This document shows, one piece after another, positions 34,438 to 45,228 of a DNA stretch of 64,000 nucleotides. How positions within the stretch are numbered: the first letter of the stretch is position 1; each line of letters starts with the position of its first letter. The stretch spans positions 310,001-374,000 of the forward strand of contig JAIVFJ010000023.1 of the NCBI GenBank assembly GCA_025765615.1, read 5' to 3'. Both the position numbers and the translations under genes were made by a program. The notes below the pieces were generated by a model. That model was not told the origin of the DNA. It worked only from the letters and a program-made list of their open reading frames with translations, and ran no database searches. The DNA comes from Zopfochytrium polystomum. Lineage: Eukaryota; Chytridiomycota; Chytridiomycetes; Chytridiales; Chytridiaceae.

Positions 34438-34625
34438 TGCAGTGTAGAAGGTGACGTAATGAGTGGAGGCGGCATTGCAAGAAGTTTGAAGGGTCAAGGA
34501 ACTGAGGCTTGAACTGAGAACTTGGGCAAGGGAGCGAGCATAGCAAGCAACCAAGGGCAAGTTGGTAAAGAGAGCTTGTTTTAGACAGGGACTGGCAAAT
34601 TGGAGTGAGAGTTCTTTTTTTTCAC
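34437..34625 (+). repeat. Repeat C, copy 3
   Basis: TTGCAGTGTAGAAGGTGACG through GGCAAATTGGAGTGAGAGTT, same order as 19205-19470. Interrupts the Tc1 fragment. Confidence 0.6.
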
Positions 34626-35330
34626 TGAGAAAACCAATTTATATTCTACTTGAAAAGCTGGAAAATTTTCTTGAACTTGATCTGAATTGCCAGCTAAGCA
34701 TCCATGGGCATTCAAAAATCCAAATCTCGTCGACTTGCTCATGTCTCCATGGCGTTGGCATCTCCTGCATGCACAGCAGTGGTTCAGTCTCAGTTTCTGT
34801 CCCCTTCCCTTTTGTGCTGAAGGGTGCTGAAGGGTGCAGATGGGTACAGAGAGAGATCCTTCAACTTCTCCCTCAAAACCATCTCCTGCTTCTTTGGCAC
34901 AGATGCATATATAGACTTGGCAATATTCAGTGGTGATCTGAAGCATGGATGGTTCAAGATCCCAGCAACCTGGCGGAGGTATGCCTGCACAGCTGCTTCC
35001 TGAGCTTTGGAGAATCCTTGGGAGTGGGGGCGACGCCAATCCTTCCCCGCACCCCAGGTGCTCTCTTTCTTCCTCCTCAAAATCCCAGTCTTTGTCGTTG
35101 TCGATGTGGGCTGAGAGCTTGCAGTGGTTGGCTCCACCACCACTGGGTGCAGTACCACCGCCGTCACCTCTGTCATCAGTGAAGCCACCTCCAGCAGTGC
35201 GCTCCATCTGAAGCAGCAAAATTTCTCACTCCAGCTCACAAATTCGCTTATCTTTCTCCTTAATAGTCACGTTCAGGTGGTTGATGTGTCCCTTGAGGCA
35301 GTCAATCTCCGCCACACTATAGTCATGCTT
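34581..35330 (-). CDS. Hypothetical protein fragment with coiled coil
   Basis: Minus-strand open frame reading upstream from M at 35219 into HDYSVAEIDCLKGHINHLNV, then KEKDKRICELEWEILLLQME, a short coiled coil, followed by Gly-rich and acidic segments (DNDKDWDFEEEEREH). Its last codons lie in repeat C, so the 3' end is not native. Another frame of the same region gives an Ala/Gln helix-rich peptide (KAQEAAVQAYLRQVAGIL), suggesting a frameshift or intron near 35000. I do not recognise the family. Location among TEs suggests a transposon-carried gene or an old gene fragment. Confidence 0.35.
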
Positions 35331-36539
35331 GTTGCTGTGCAGTTTAAGCGGCGCGTACGTACGTTCGGTCCATGAAATCCGAAACTTTCTCCATCATCGG
35401 AGGGCGTTGGGGCGGCGGATCTGGAAACATCACCTGAGAGAAGGATTGCTGGCTTGCTTGGGACATCACCGTTTGGTTGGGATTGGCCTTGGGGGAGGTG
35501 GGGGCCAGGAGGGGGTGGACAGGTGGGGGAGTGGATTAGGGATGGAGATTAGGAGAGGGATCAGGTTGACACAGATTGATTGTTGGCGTTGCTAGACGCC
35601 GCTCAACCTCGTTCGGGTGGGAGTCAACAGAGGGCAGTGTGCTTCTGATTGGACGGAATAGGGCGAACTGGTGTGAAACGTGCGTTGGCGTGGATTGCTG
35701 TGGCAGTGACTGCTGCGTGTACTTGTCGAAGAGCATCGCCAAGTGCTGTGTGGTCATCGGAAAATGGGAGAATATCAAAAAGACATGTTATTGAAAAGAA
35801 CTCAGAATATTCAAATCCATCACTATTTCACGAAAGAAAATGATAAATTTGGTATTGCTGAAAGAAATCAGTACCATTTGTTATGCATTTATGGGTGCAA
35901 TATTCAGCAAAAGGACTAACAATCTCTCACTGACCAAAGCAATCAATCTTTTTATTTTCTTGAAATTCAACAACACTGCCTTTGATAAAGGCAAACAATT
36001 CAGAAACACAGAATATCAAAGAGGCCGAGCCATTATCTGATCAAAATTGTATGGCAGAAGAAAATCCTGGACCCATAGTGAATTTTCCGCCAACAACGAT
36101 CTTGCCATTAACGATGAAAGCAGGAAGAAATTTTGCTTCCAAAGGGTAAGAGCACGAAAGGCTTGTCTGTTTCAAATTAATATCTGACCTGAATGAATTT
36201 TTGCAAGATCTTGGTGTTGCTGGAACGAAAATTGAACACTACAGATTCAATGCTTTGCGGGGACTGACTGGTAAGGACAAAAAGAAAGAGCCTGTGAAGC
36301 AGAGTGTGGAGCAAGAGTATTCGAGCAAGGCCTACCAGATCTTGGCCAAAGGGGCTGGGATTGCTGGAAACTGAAGCAAATGTGCCCCCAGCTTGATTAT
36401 CACAATGTTGGGCTCGCTATTCGCAGCCTTGTGGTTACTCAGATTACAGCTGGAGTTGAATCCATAATCCAACTGGGACGCTATGATATTCTGCATCATC
36501 CTGCTTCCCTAAAGAACCAATCCACCAATCACAACTCCC
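35331..36539. other. Unassigned, between hypothetical ORF and copia remnant
   Basis: G-rich around 35480-35545, then AT-rich from 35780. About 36060-36360 may be remnant coding sequence in several frames (e.g. a lysine-rich LTGKDKKKEPVKQ). No family recognised. Confidence 0.3.
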
Positions 36540-38250
36540 ACCAGTGCCATGTTTCCACAAGGAAGCCCATGCATCAGACTACAACGAAGAATGGACTGCA
36601 TCTGAGCTTGAGGAACTTCACTCTCTGATGGACAAGCACAAGGTCTGGGAATGGGCATTTCTTCCTCCTGGCAAATGCACAATGTTCTGCAAATGGGTTT
36701 ATGCCTACAAGCTCAACCCCTTTGGCTGGCTGAAGCGATGGAAAGCCTGTCTTGTCACATGTGCAAACGCCCAACACGAAGGCATCAACTACACAGACAC
36801 CTTTTCTCCTGTTGTCTGGATCCAGGCCATCTGAGTGCTCATTGCAAGCAGCCTTGCTTTTGACCTCAAGTACCACAGCATGGATGTCAACACAGCCTAC
36901 CTGTACGCTTTTCTCAAAGAAGTCATCTACATGCATCCACCAAAAGGCCATGAGCAATTCACTCCAGATGGAAAGAAACTATTTTGCAAACTCCTCAAGA
37001 GCCTCTATGGACTCCATCAATCTGGACACAACTGGTTCCTGACCCTTTGCAAGTTCACTGTCAAGAAACTTGGCTTCAATCAATCAATCTCTTGCTGAAC
37101 CCTACCTCTTCTTTCAAGTGGACCCTCAGCAGCAAACATTTGAAATCATCTTTGTTTTTGTCAACAACATCAACGTCATGGCCAACACCCCAGCTCTCAT
37201 TGCAAAAATTGAAGATGCTTTTCGCACTCAGTACAGCATGTCTCTTGAGGAAACTACTGTCAGCCAAGTGATTTGTGTCCACCTCAAGCGCAACGCCAAA
37301 GGTGTCAGGAACATGGCAGGACAAGGACAGGACAAGGCAGACAAGGAACTGAGAGGAGTGATGATTGTATTGGAACAATAATTCACTTGAGGGATGGGAC
37401 AGGTCCTCCATCCCCCTTTTATACCTTTTGAGAGTCTTTCTTGTCAAGACTTGAAGAAAGTTTCAGAAAGAGCAATTAGTAATACAATGATACTAATGAT
37501 ACCAATGACAACAAGACAAGTCAGGAAAGCAAAGAAGGTTCCAGAAGGTTCCACAAGGTTCCATGAAGGAATGTCCTAGAAGGTTCCAGAGGTTTCCAAA
37601 GGGTGATTCATAACAAAAGTGATTTGGATTGGCCTAGACGAATAAACCAGGACAATTCTCACTGAAGAGAAAATGTGGGACGACCTCGATATTGCATCAA
37701 CTCCAATGTCAATCACCTTTATGCATGACAAAATGTCAATCAAACTCAGCAAGAGCGACTCAAGCTGGTATTAATCCACACTCATGAAAATTCAATACCT
37801 CGCAACTCAAACTCAACCAGATATCGCATTTGCAACAAATGTGCTCTCCCAGTTCCAACTGAAGCCACACCAGTGCCATTGCAATGCACTCCGCCGCCTG
37901 CTTCATTACCTCTGAGGCACCTGGGACTACGGATCATTCTACAGGCAAAGCCACAAGCTGCTATGGCTCTTCACAAACAAAACCATTGAACCAGCTGCAT
38001 ACACTGATGCATCCTATGGGGGCGAACCTGGAGACCGCACATCGCGCACTGGTTTATGTCTTTTTCCTCATGGGTGCTGCCGTCTCGTGGGTCTCATGCA
38101 AACAACATCGAGTATTGCTATCCTCCACAGAAGCAGAATACTACTCAGCAACTTCGCACAGCGGCCACTTCCAATCCTTGAGGACAATCAATCTGCGATC
38201 GCACTAGTGCTCAACCCTCTCACACATGCTCACGCAAAACACATTGACAT
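36540..38250 (+). pseudogene. Ty1/copia Pol remnant (reverse transcriptase and RNase H)
   Basis: RT fragments in shifting frames: KTMFCKWVYAYKLNP-like finger/palm, EGINYTDTFSPVVWIQAI, then after a stop DLKYHSMDVNTAYLYAFLKE and LFCKLLKSLYGLHQSGHNWF. The catalytic YVDD region reads FVNNINVMA, with both Asp replaced by Asn. RNase H remains as TDASYGGEPGDRTSRTG and KQHRVLLSSTEAEYYSATS, then KHID. A solo LTR-A (37303-37615) sits in the RT. Multiple stops and frameshifts; dead element. Integrase and Gag are not present. Confidence 0.85.
37303..37615 (-). repeat. Solo LTR-A inside copia remnant
   Basis: TGTCAGGAACATGGCAGG ... GGGTGATTCATAACA, 313 bp, several substitutions against the other LTR-A copies. 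Flanks AAAGG and AAAGT differ at one base. Older than the LTR pairs of the two full copies. Confidence 0.85.
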
Positions 38251-38267
38251 ATGTGCTCATTAACTCC

Positions 38268-38683
38268 TGTTAGGCAGAACTGACTGGTTAGCAGCAAGAG
38301 GCACAAGACGGACCTGAACCTATTGTGACTGTCAGTTATTGTTCTCACAATGCCGATGGGAGAGCGAGCCACTGCCAATGCAGACCTGGGCGCTGGCTTG
38401 CGCTGTTGACAAATACTCTGAGTATTATGTGGAACGGAAACCTGGTGTTAACAGTTTTCCTCCTCCTCTGCTCAAGCAGATAATATAGGAGAGGTTTTTA
38501 CCCTGTGCTGGTCACACTTGCCTAGCAACTATTACAGTGTGTATATCATCATCATGTATCAATAATTCATAACAGAGTTTTTCTCTTTTCTCTCCAAGTT
38601 GGTGAGAAGGACGACCACCCACAAACACACATCTCCACTTCATTCACTCCTTCCACTCACTCACTCAGAGTAGACGGTTTACA
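38268..38683 (+). repeat. LTR-B, complete copy
   Basis: 416 bp, TGTTAGGCAGAACTGACTGG ... GACGGTTTACA. Follows the copia RNase H remnant by about 20 bp in the same orientation, but no matching 5' LTR or target duplication (ACTCC versus GACTT), so association with copia is unproven. Confidence 0.75.
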
Positions 38684-39202
38684 GACTTCGTTGCCTCTGA
38701 TATGTACACCACAATCCCTTGCTGACTGCACATAGGCTGCTCCATCTTTTGTCCTCATCCCAAAGGATGGTTTTCCTTAACGATGACTGGTCCAAGAAAG
38801 CCACTGGCATGGCTGCCTTAAGGTTGGTCACTAGTGATAGTGGTTCTAGCTCCTTTTCCACAAAAAAGTGAGAACAAACAGTACCTTGATGATTCGTCTG
38901 GTCTCTATTACTATTACCTTGTGCGCTGTACAACTTCAAGTTTGCATTTGACTCCAAGTCTGCTTGAGTTGCAATAAGCTTGTTAGTTACAATATCTTTG
39001 ATATTAGAGACTTTTTGCAGTTGTGCAATTTGAAATTTTTTGTGCAGTGAGAGCTCTCCGTGCTGAACCACTTTCTCACTTTCACGGTACGGTGGCAAAA
39101 TGGAGGATCAGTAACACGACGCAGCGGTGAGTGCTGCATCCTCCTCGCAGCCCTTACCCGCTCCAACTCCTTTGACACCCTACTCCTTCCTTGCCACACT
39201 GT
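38684..39202. other. Unassigned, left flank of PIF/Harbinger remnant
   Basis: Minus-strand open frame 38679-39098 has no recognised motif (a SNIKDIVTNKLIATQADLES helix). May be part of the transposon or host sequence. Confidence 0.3.
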
Positions 39203-40085
39203 ATGTGCTCTGCCAGTAAGCTAACGGGCGATCGCTGCGATCTCATTGCAGGGAAAGCAGGCTGCTTTTCGCTTCTCACCGACAGAGGACATCGCATTGT
39301 TAAAAGAGGTCGTTCGATTGCAACGATTCAATGCAAAGCATGGGAAGACGAAGGAGTCGTGGGCGGAGGTGGCAAGTGGAGTCGCCCAGACTCTCAAAAA
39401 CCACCCACATCGCAATCGCCCAGACGGATTGGCCTGTCAACGCCGATACGGCAAACTTTCTGACGCCTTCTCAAAGAACACAATGGCCGCCCTGCACGCA
39501 TCTGGAACAGATGAAGAGTACAAGGAACGGGATCAGCTTCTGCAGGATCTGAGTGATCCGGTATTTGCTTATCACGTTTCCGCAAGATCATATCCATCTG
39601 ATTCTTCGTTGTGCATCGCTCTTTAGGAAAAGGAGGCCGAGGAGGCCAAGCGGAACGAGGCTGATGAAAAGAAGGAGGCAAGCAACAAGAGGGAGGCAAG
39701 GGGTGTGGAGATTGTCAAGGCCGCAATGGAGCAGAAGAGGTCAAAAACACCTGGCATCTCGTTCACCTCGCGCATCGTCAGTAGCATCAGCAGGAGGCTC
39801 AGAACCAGAAGCGGCCTCGGACGCCGACTCAGACGATAATCAGTTGGCGAGGCACGGAAAAAGCGAACCCAACTTCGACTTATGTCCCAGTTCATTGACC
39901 TTCACTCCCAGAACGTTAAAGAATCAAACGCCCTTCCAAAGCGAGAAGTGGAACTTTGGGAAAATCAGTTGGCCCTTCAAAAGAAACAGCTGCATCTAGC
40001 GGAAAAGGAGGGGCAGCAAAAAGATCAAAGAGAGTGGGAGAAATTCGAGCTGGAGAGAAACGATCGGAAGACCAACCAAAACTAA
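39203..40085 (+). pseudogene. Myb/SANT-like protein of a PIF/Harbinger element
   Basis: ATG at 39203, a 36-bp intron (39216-39251), an exon to 39560, a 66-bp intron (39561-39626), then the C-terminal part. The first long exon reads GKQAAFRFSPTEDIALLKEV ... KTKESWAEVASGVAQTL ... CQRRYGKL, a trihelix/SANT-like DNA-binding fold. The C-terminus, EKEAEEAKRNEADEKKEASN then LWENQLALQKKQLHLAEKEG, is coiled coil, but the parts lie in different frames (indels at about 39760 and 39880). In PIF/Harbinger transposons such a protein accompanies the transposase and helps its nuclear import and DNA binding. Convergent with the transposase, as expected. Confidence 0.65.
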
Positions 40086-40129
40086 TCCTTGCTTTGCTTG
40101 AGAAGCTCAATAAATAAACTTTATGCATT

Positions 40130-41095
40130 TTCTGGCGCAGTGTTTGGTGTTTCAGGCCTTGGATATGTGTAAAGATTGTCGCGAGCTGAAGAAGTCTCAA
40201 CACCAAAAAATGCTGATGCCACGTTCCCATTGAAGCATGAATGAATGTTTGCAAGGATAACTGCCACGCAGTACATTACTCCGACTTGCTGCAGGTATGC
40301 CTTTTGATTTGATTTTGATGGAAGTCCACAAACGCCCAATTTTGCAGAACACAACCGAAGCTCCATTCCACAGAAACACATACCGCGCTCATTTTTCTGT
40401 TAAATTCCACCTCTTCAGCTGAAAGATTTGCTCCTTGGAAAGGACCGACTATGTGCGGTTGGTTCCCATACGCTGGATCTCCATAAACTGCAAAAAAACG
40501 GCCGTCCTTCTAGAGACGAGGCCACTCTTTTGAAGAAGATAGCTATCGTTTCTACTTCCTGGAACAGGTCCGAATAGGTGACTGATAATTCCATCTGGCG
40601 TTGTGAGTGCCTGCTGCCGTTTATGGCCGCTAAACACTACTTTTTGATTGCGTGCTGGACGGCAGATTGCGCGTGCAGTCCCGCCAATGAATCCAACACA
40701 GTTTTCAAGAGGAGCTCCCTTGTTGCGGATAGCGTCAGCAAAAATTTCTAGCTTGGCATTGGAGAGTCGATGGTGATCCAGGGCAAGAAGATGTTTGAAT
40801 CGATTGTGTATGTGACTGATCACATAGTTGCTTATCTGCGATACTGCTGCTCGAGATCGGCCGAACACCTTCTCCAAGTCAGAAAGTCGATTTGGATACG
40901 CCAGCCGTCGCAATGTGATACAAAGAGCTTCCATTCCGGTTGCAACATGACGCTGCTCAGCGATAATTGTTTTGGGTATTTAGAGCAACTCGACGATTTG
41001 TTGAAGTTCGTCCTTATTGAATCTGAAACATTCTTTCCAATTGAGGACTGGGAGCAACTCCCTCTCAAAATTGAAGCGATTGAAGCGCTTTTCCA
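40130..41095 (-). pseudogene. PIF/Harbinger DDE transposase, disabled
   Basis: Minus strand: FNKDELQQIVELL, stop, IPKTIIAEQRHVATG, then MEALCITLRRLAYPNRLSDL and RSRAAVSQISNYVISHIHNR, then CVGFIGGTARAICRPARNQK. After a frameshift in an A-run near 40490 it continues FAVYGDPAYGNQPHIVGPFQ, EFNRKMSAVCVSVEWSFG and WAFVDFHQNQIKRHT, with another break before NIHSCFNGNVASAFFG. The first catalytic Asp of GFIDGT is Gly here. The second Asp (YGDPAYG) and the helix with the final acid (SVEWSFG) remain. Its 5' end abuts a Helitron-related sequence at 41096. Confidence 0.85.
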
Positions 41096-42777
41096 GTTTT
41101 CTAATTGTAATAGTGTAGTGTGGCAAGGTGAGAGTTCTTTTTTTCTTTGGCGCCCAATTGAAATGCAGTGGCGAAATTCAAAAAGAAAGTCAACAGGCTG
41201 TCTGTCTATCTGAGTGGAAGTCAACAGGTTGTTTGTCTACCTCCCTATCTCTTAGTCTTGGAGTGGCAGTCAACGGGCAGTCAACAGGTTGTCTGTCTCG
41301 CTCTCTGTCTTTGACTCTGTTTGTTGGCTGTTGATGGAAAGGAATAATATTAGGGAGTTTTTGCAACGCAAGGAAATTTACTTTTCCTTGCTCAAATTTC
41401 CTGACAGGAACTTTTCCTTCACTCACGAGGAAAAATGGGGAAGAAAATTCCTTGTGAGCGGACCGTCACAAGGAAGAACTTTTCCTTGTGAGAACCAAAA
41501 ATAAATCGTAAAAACACAAAGAAGAACAGCAAGGTCGTTCCCCACACGACCAAACGCCAACTGATGGCCTTGTCATCAATCTCACAAGGAAAATTTGGCT
41601 GTGGCAAAAACTAAATCCAAACAGGAAATCCTTCTTCGTCACAAGGAAATCTTTCACAAGGAAAAGTAAATTTCCTTGCGTTGCAAAAACTCCCTATTGT
41701 CTGCAATCTCTAACTCTCTTTCTGTCTCTTTCAAGCAGGGGGGTTGAGGGGGGCGCCAGCCCCCCCCACCGGGGGGCTCAGGGGGCGAGAGCCCCCTGAC
41801 TCAAAAAAACAACCCAGCCTCTCTCTCTATCTCTCTCACACTCTCTCTGTCCACTATGTAAACCCGTTTTCTAATTGCAATAGTGGAGTAGGGGGGACGG
41901 TGTGGGTTTAATATTTGTTCTTTAGTGCCTAATTGAAACACGTGGCAAACTTCAAAAGGAAGTCAACAGGCTGTCTGTTTATCTGAGTGGAAGTCAATGG
42001 GTTGTCTGTCTACCTCCCTCACTGACTCTGAGTCTGAGACTGGCAGTCAACAGGCAGTCAATGGGTTGTCTGTCTTGCTCTCTGTCTCTGACTCTGTATG
42101 TTGGCTGTTGATGGAAAAGGAATAAAATTGTCTGCAATCTCTCACTCTGTCTCTGTCTCTTTCAAGCTGGGGGAGTTGAAGGGGGGAAGCAGCCTCCACT
42201 GGGGGCTCAGGGGGCAGGATCCCCCATACAGAGAAGCGTGGGGTGGCAGAACCCCCCCCCCCCCCCCCCCCCCCCAACTAAAAGATTATTTCTGCTTATG
42301 ATTTTGCAAAGTCAACTGGGCTGTTGTTTCTATCATTCAATGATTTGTCACTCTCTGAAAGGGCAGTGAACTTCAAAAAGGAAGGAAGTCAACAAGCTGT
42401 CTGTCTATCTGAGTGGAGTCAACGGGTTGTCTGTCTTCCTCCCTCCCTGTCTCTGAGTCTGGGAGTGGCAGTCAATGGGCAGTCAACAGGTTGTCTGTCA
42501 TCCTCTATGTCTCTGATTCTGGCTATTGGGCTGTTGGTGGACAAGTTATCAAATCAGCCGCGACCTCTCTCTTTTGAGTGGGGGGGTTGAGGGGCGTCAG
42601 TCCCCCCACAACGGCTCAGGGGGTTTCTGCCCCCTGACTCGAAAACAATTTTCCCTCATCCCTCTACATGGCGTGCCACTGCATTCATTGTGGACTGCCA
42701 CACTCTTCAGTATCTTCTTTTTTTCTACTTTTTTTTTTTTGGGAAGGATTGCTTATAAGTCAGCAGGCATCCCCTCA
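41096..42777 (+). mobile_element. Helitron-0: overlapping non-autonomous Helitron remnants
   Basis: Three times (41096, 41870, 42330) a module recurs: TTTTCTAATTG.AATAGTG (first two), AGTCAACAGGCTGTCTGTCTAT, GTTGTCTGTCTACCTCCCT, then a GGGGG-palindrome block and CCCCCTGACTC. Ends at 42724-42777 with a T run, GGAAGGATTGCTTATAAGTCAGCAGGCATCCCCTCA, the diverged form of the Helitron 3' end seen at 49277 and 53976. Between 41340 and 41700 lies an extra inverted segment (TTTTGCAACGCAAGGAAA ... TTTCCTTGCGTTGCAAAA). No coding sequence. Confidence 0.6.
41355..41695. mobile_element. Candidate MITE with terminal inverted repeats
   Basis: Left arm from about 41352: TAGGGAGTTTTTGCAACGCA then AGGAAATTTACTTTTCCTTG. 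Right arm ending about 41694 is its reverse complement: CAAGGAAAAGTAAATTTCCT then TGCGTTGCAAAAACTCCCTA. Arms of about 40 bp. AGGAA-type repeats (TTTTCCTTGTGAG) fill the interior. No ORF. Sits in Helitron-0, splitting GGAATAATATTAGGG/CCCTATTGTC. Confidence 0.75.
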
Positions 42778-44917
42778 TCACACTAAAGAAAACACAGCTT
42801 TGCAGCTAAACTGTTTTGTGAGACTGTGCTCTCTAAATCTCCTCACCCTGGGCTGGAGGTGGAAATAGAGCAATGGCCTAAATACCAATCCTATCCAAAT
42901 GAAAAGGGCAAAAGAAGGTGTCTAGGGGTCACCAGACAGGAAAATGTATTTGGAGTCTACTAAAACCCATCATCAAACACAAAAGAAACTCTTTAAACAC
43001 AAAAAAGAGCAGTTATCACACATCTAAAAGGGGAACATAAGAAAAGTGTGACAAAGGTGGCACAATCACAAAAGAAAGTGCAAAATGCCTCTGGTCCAAG
43101 ACACAGAGAAACCCCAATGGCAAAGCCAAAGGGACCGAATCACTCGGTAAGGAATGAGACTTAGGGCAACAAAGGGGGCACCTAAGGCAGCACCAACCAA
43201 TCTGTGCCAGCTCCTTCCCAAGGCAGAAGCCAAGGGGGAAGGCAGGAGAGTGGGGAGGAAAGTGGCCAGGTCCCAACCTGTTGGAGCCACCACCTTGGAG
43301 CACCAGCTCCCTCTCTGCCAAAGCCAAGCCCTAAGTTGGAGAAGGTTGGACACAAAGGGCAAACACAAGGAACAGTTAGTGTGCAGAGATGCCTGTTGGA
43401 TCAAACCAGAACTGTTTTCCACTTAACAGAACCAGACACATCTTGTCTCACTCCCAAGAGAGGTTCCAACTCAATCCAAGGAGGGGGCACACAGGGTGGG
43501 AGACAGTGGGACTCTTCTTGCTTCATCCTACTAGGACACAGACATCTGCCTCACCAGGCCAGAGGAATCCCCTATCTTAGAAGCAAGGAAGGTTAAACCC
43601 CACTCCCACACACAAGTGTGACACCAAGACATCACAGGCATTAATCTGAGAGAAAGAGGGTCTGAACCCAGTGAAGACCAGGCCCACCAGAGCCACAGGA
43701 GCCAACAACCAGGGAGATGGGGGCATACCTGAGAGACCATTTCTGCAGCAGTACCTGACCAGCCAGCTCATTCATATCACCTTGAGAGACCTGGATTTGA
43801 CTAGATGTATTGACAGGAACCTAGAGGCACCACCACAGATTTACCCTCTATCCTTCCATCACCAAGTGGCTCCTACCCAGTCCAACCTAAGCAGCATGCA
43901 GAATGGTGAGGTGCCCTGGGGATTGAACCCAGCACACTGCCATGATGGCCAAGAGGACTTCAACCTCCTGTCACACACCAGGGGACTGCAACCTCCAGCT
44001 CATACACACAGTCAGGAAGAAAAGGGCAGGCAAGGGACTTCAGGCACAGTTCTCACAATCAACAAGAAGGGGGGCAGCAGTTTAAATAGGAGAGGGTTGG
44101 AATCACAGGGAGGAGAGGAAAAAGGAGGGAAAACACATACAAAACAACAAAACAATAAATAAAACAGTAAAGAACAGAATGGATGGGTGATTCACCAAAT
44201 GGGGCTGAGCCATCAACAAAAAGAGACAGCTCAGAGAACCATGGGGCCATTTCTTGGCAGACAGCCACCAGAGCAGAGTGGAGGGGGGGGTGGAGGAACT
44301 GGCAAGAAATGATTGGTGCAGACAAGAAGACACTCACCCACAGCCACAGAAAGAAAGGAAGACACACAAAGAGAGACAGTAAACAAACAACTAAATAAAA
44401 GATAAAACAAGAAAAAGAGCCAAAACAAAGGAAAATACTAATTGAAAAAATAAGTAAAAATCATCAACAGAAAGAGAAAGAAAAGCCCTGTCTTCTCATA
44501 CCACTCATATGAGGCATTACAATCATGGTAGCTGGGTATCTGGACTTTGCACTTCTGCCACAGAAGTGGTTCACCAAAAGTGAGGGGTTATTAGCTGGAG
44601 ATGGTGGACTTTATTTCTCATCACTCTGACCGTCTCCCTGTCTGCCTGTCCCTCCATGCGGTGCTGGAAATGGAAGGCTCTCTGTTTGTCTTTTCGCTCC
44701 CTTCTCGCTCGGACAATCTCATCCGAGGCGGACCAACCCATCCGACAACGACAACGACAACCAAGAAGAGGACAGCAACAACGGCGACGACAGCGACGAC
44801 AGCGACGCGACCACGACGAGACGCAGTACGATCACACACACCCACACCCACAACCCCACACCCCAAACCCCACACACACACCCACACACTGACACTCTCT
44901 CTGCCCTCTCTCGCTCT

Positions 44918-45103
<186 letters not shown>

Positions 45104-45228
45104 CTGTCTTGCAAGCACAAAGGGGGGCATGAAATAGTCATCTGTTAATTATCGTTTCCAACTGCAACTGCAAAAACCACAGAACCGCTTAACAATCAAT
45201 CCCTCCAACTACACTCATCAAGCCACAT

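Noticed and set aside
36540..38683. Complete copia element with LTR-B as its LTR
   Set aside because: No 5' LTR-B in matching position, the Pol tail after KHID is missing, and flanks of 38268-38683 show no target duplication; adjacency may be chance.
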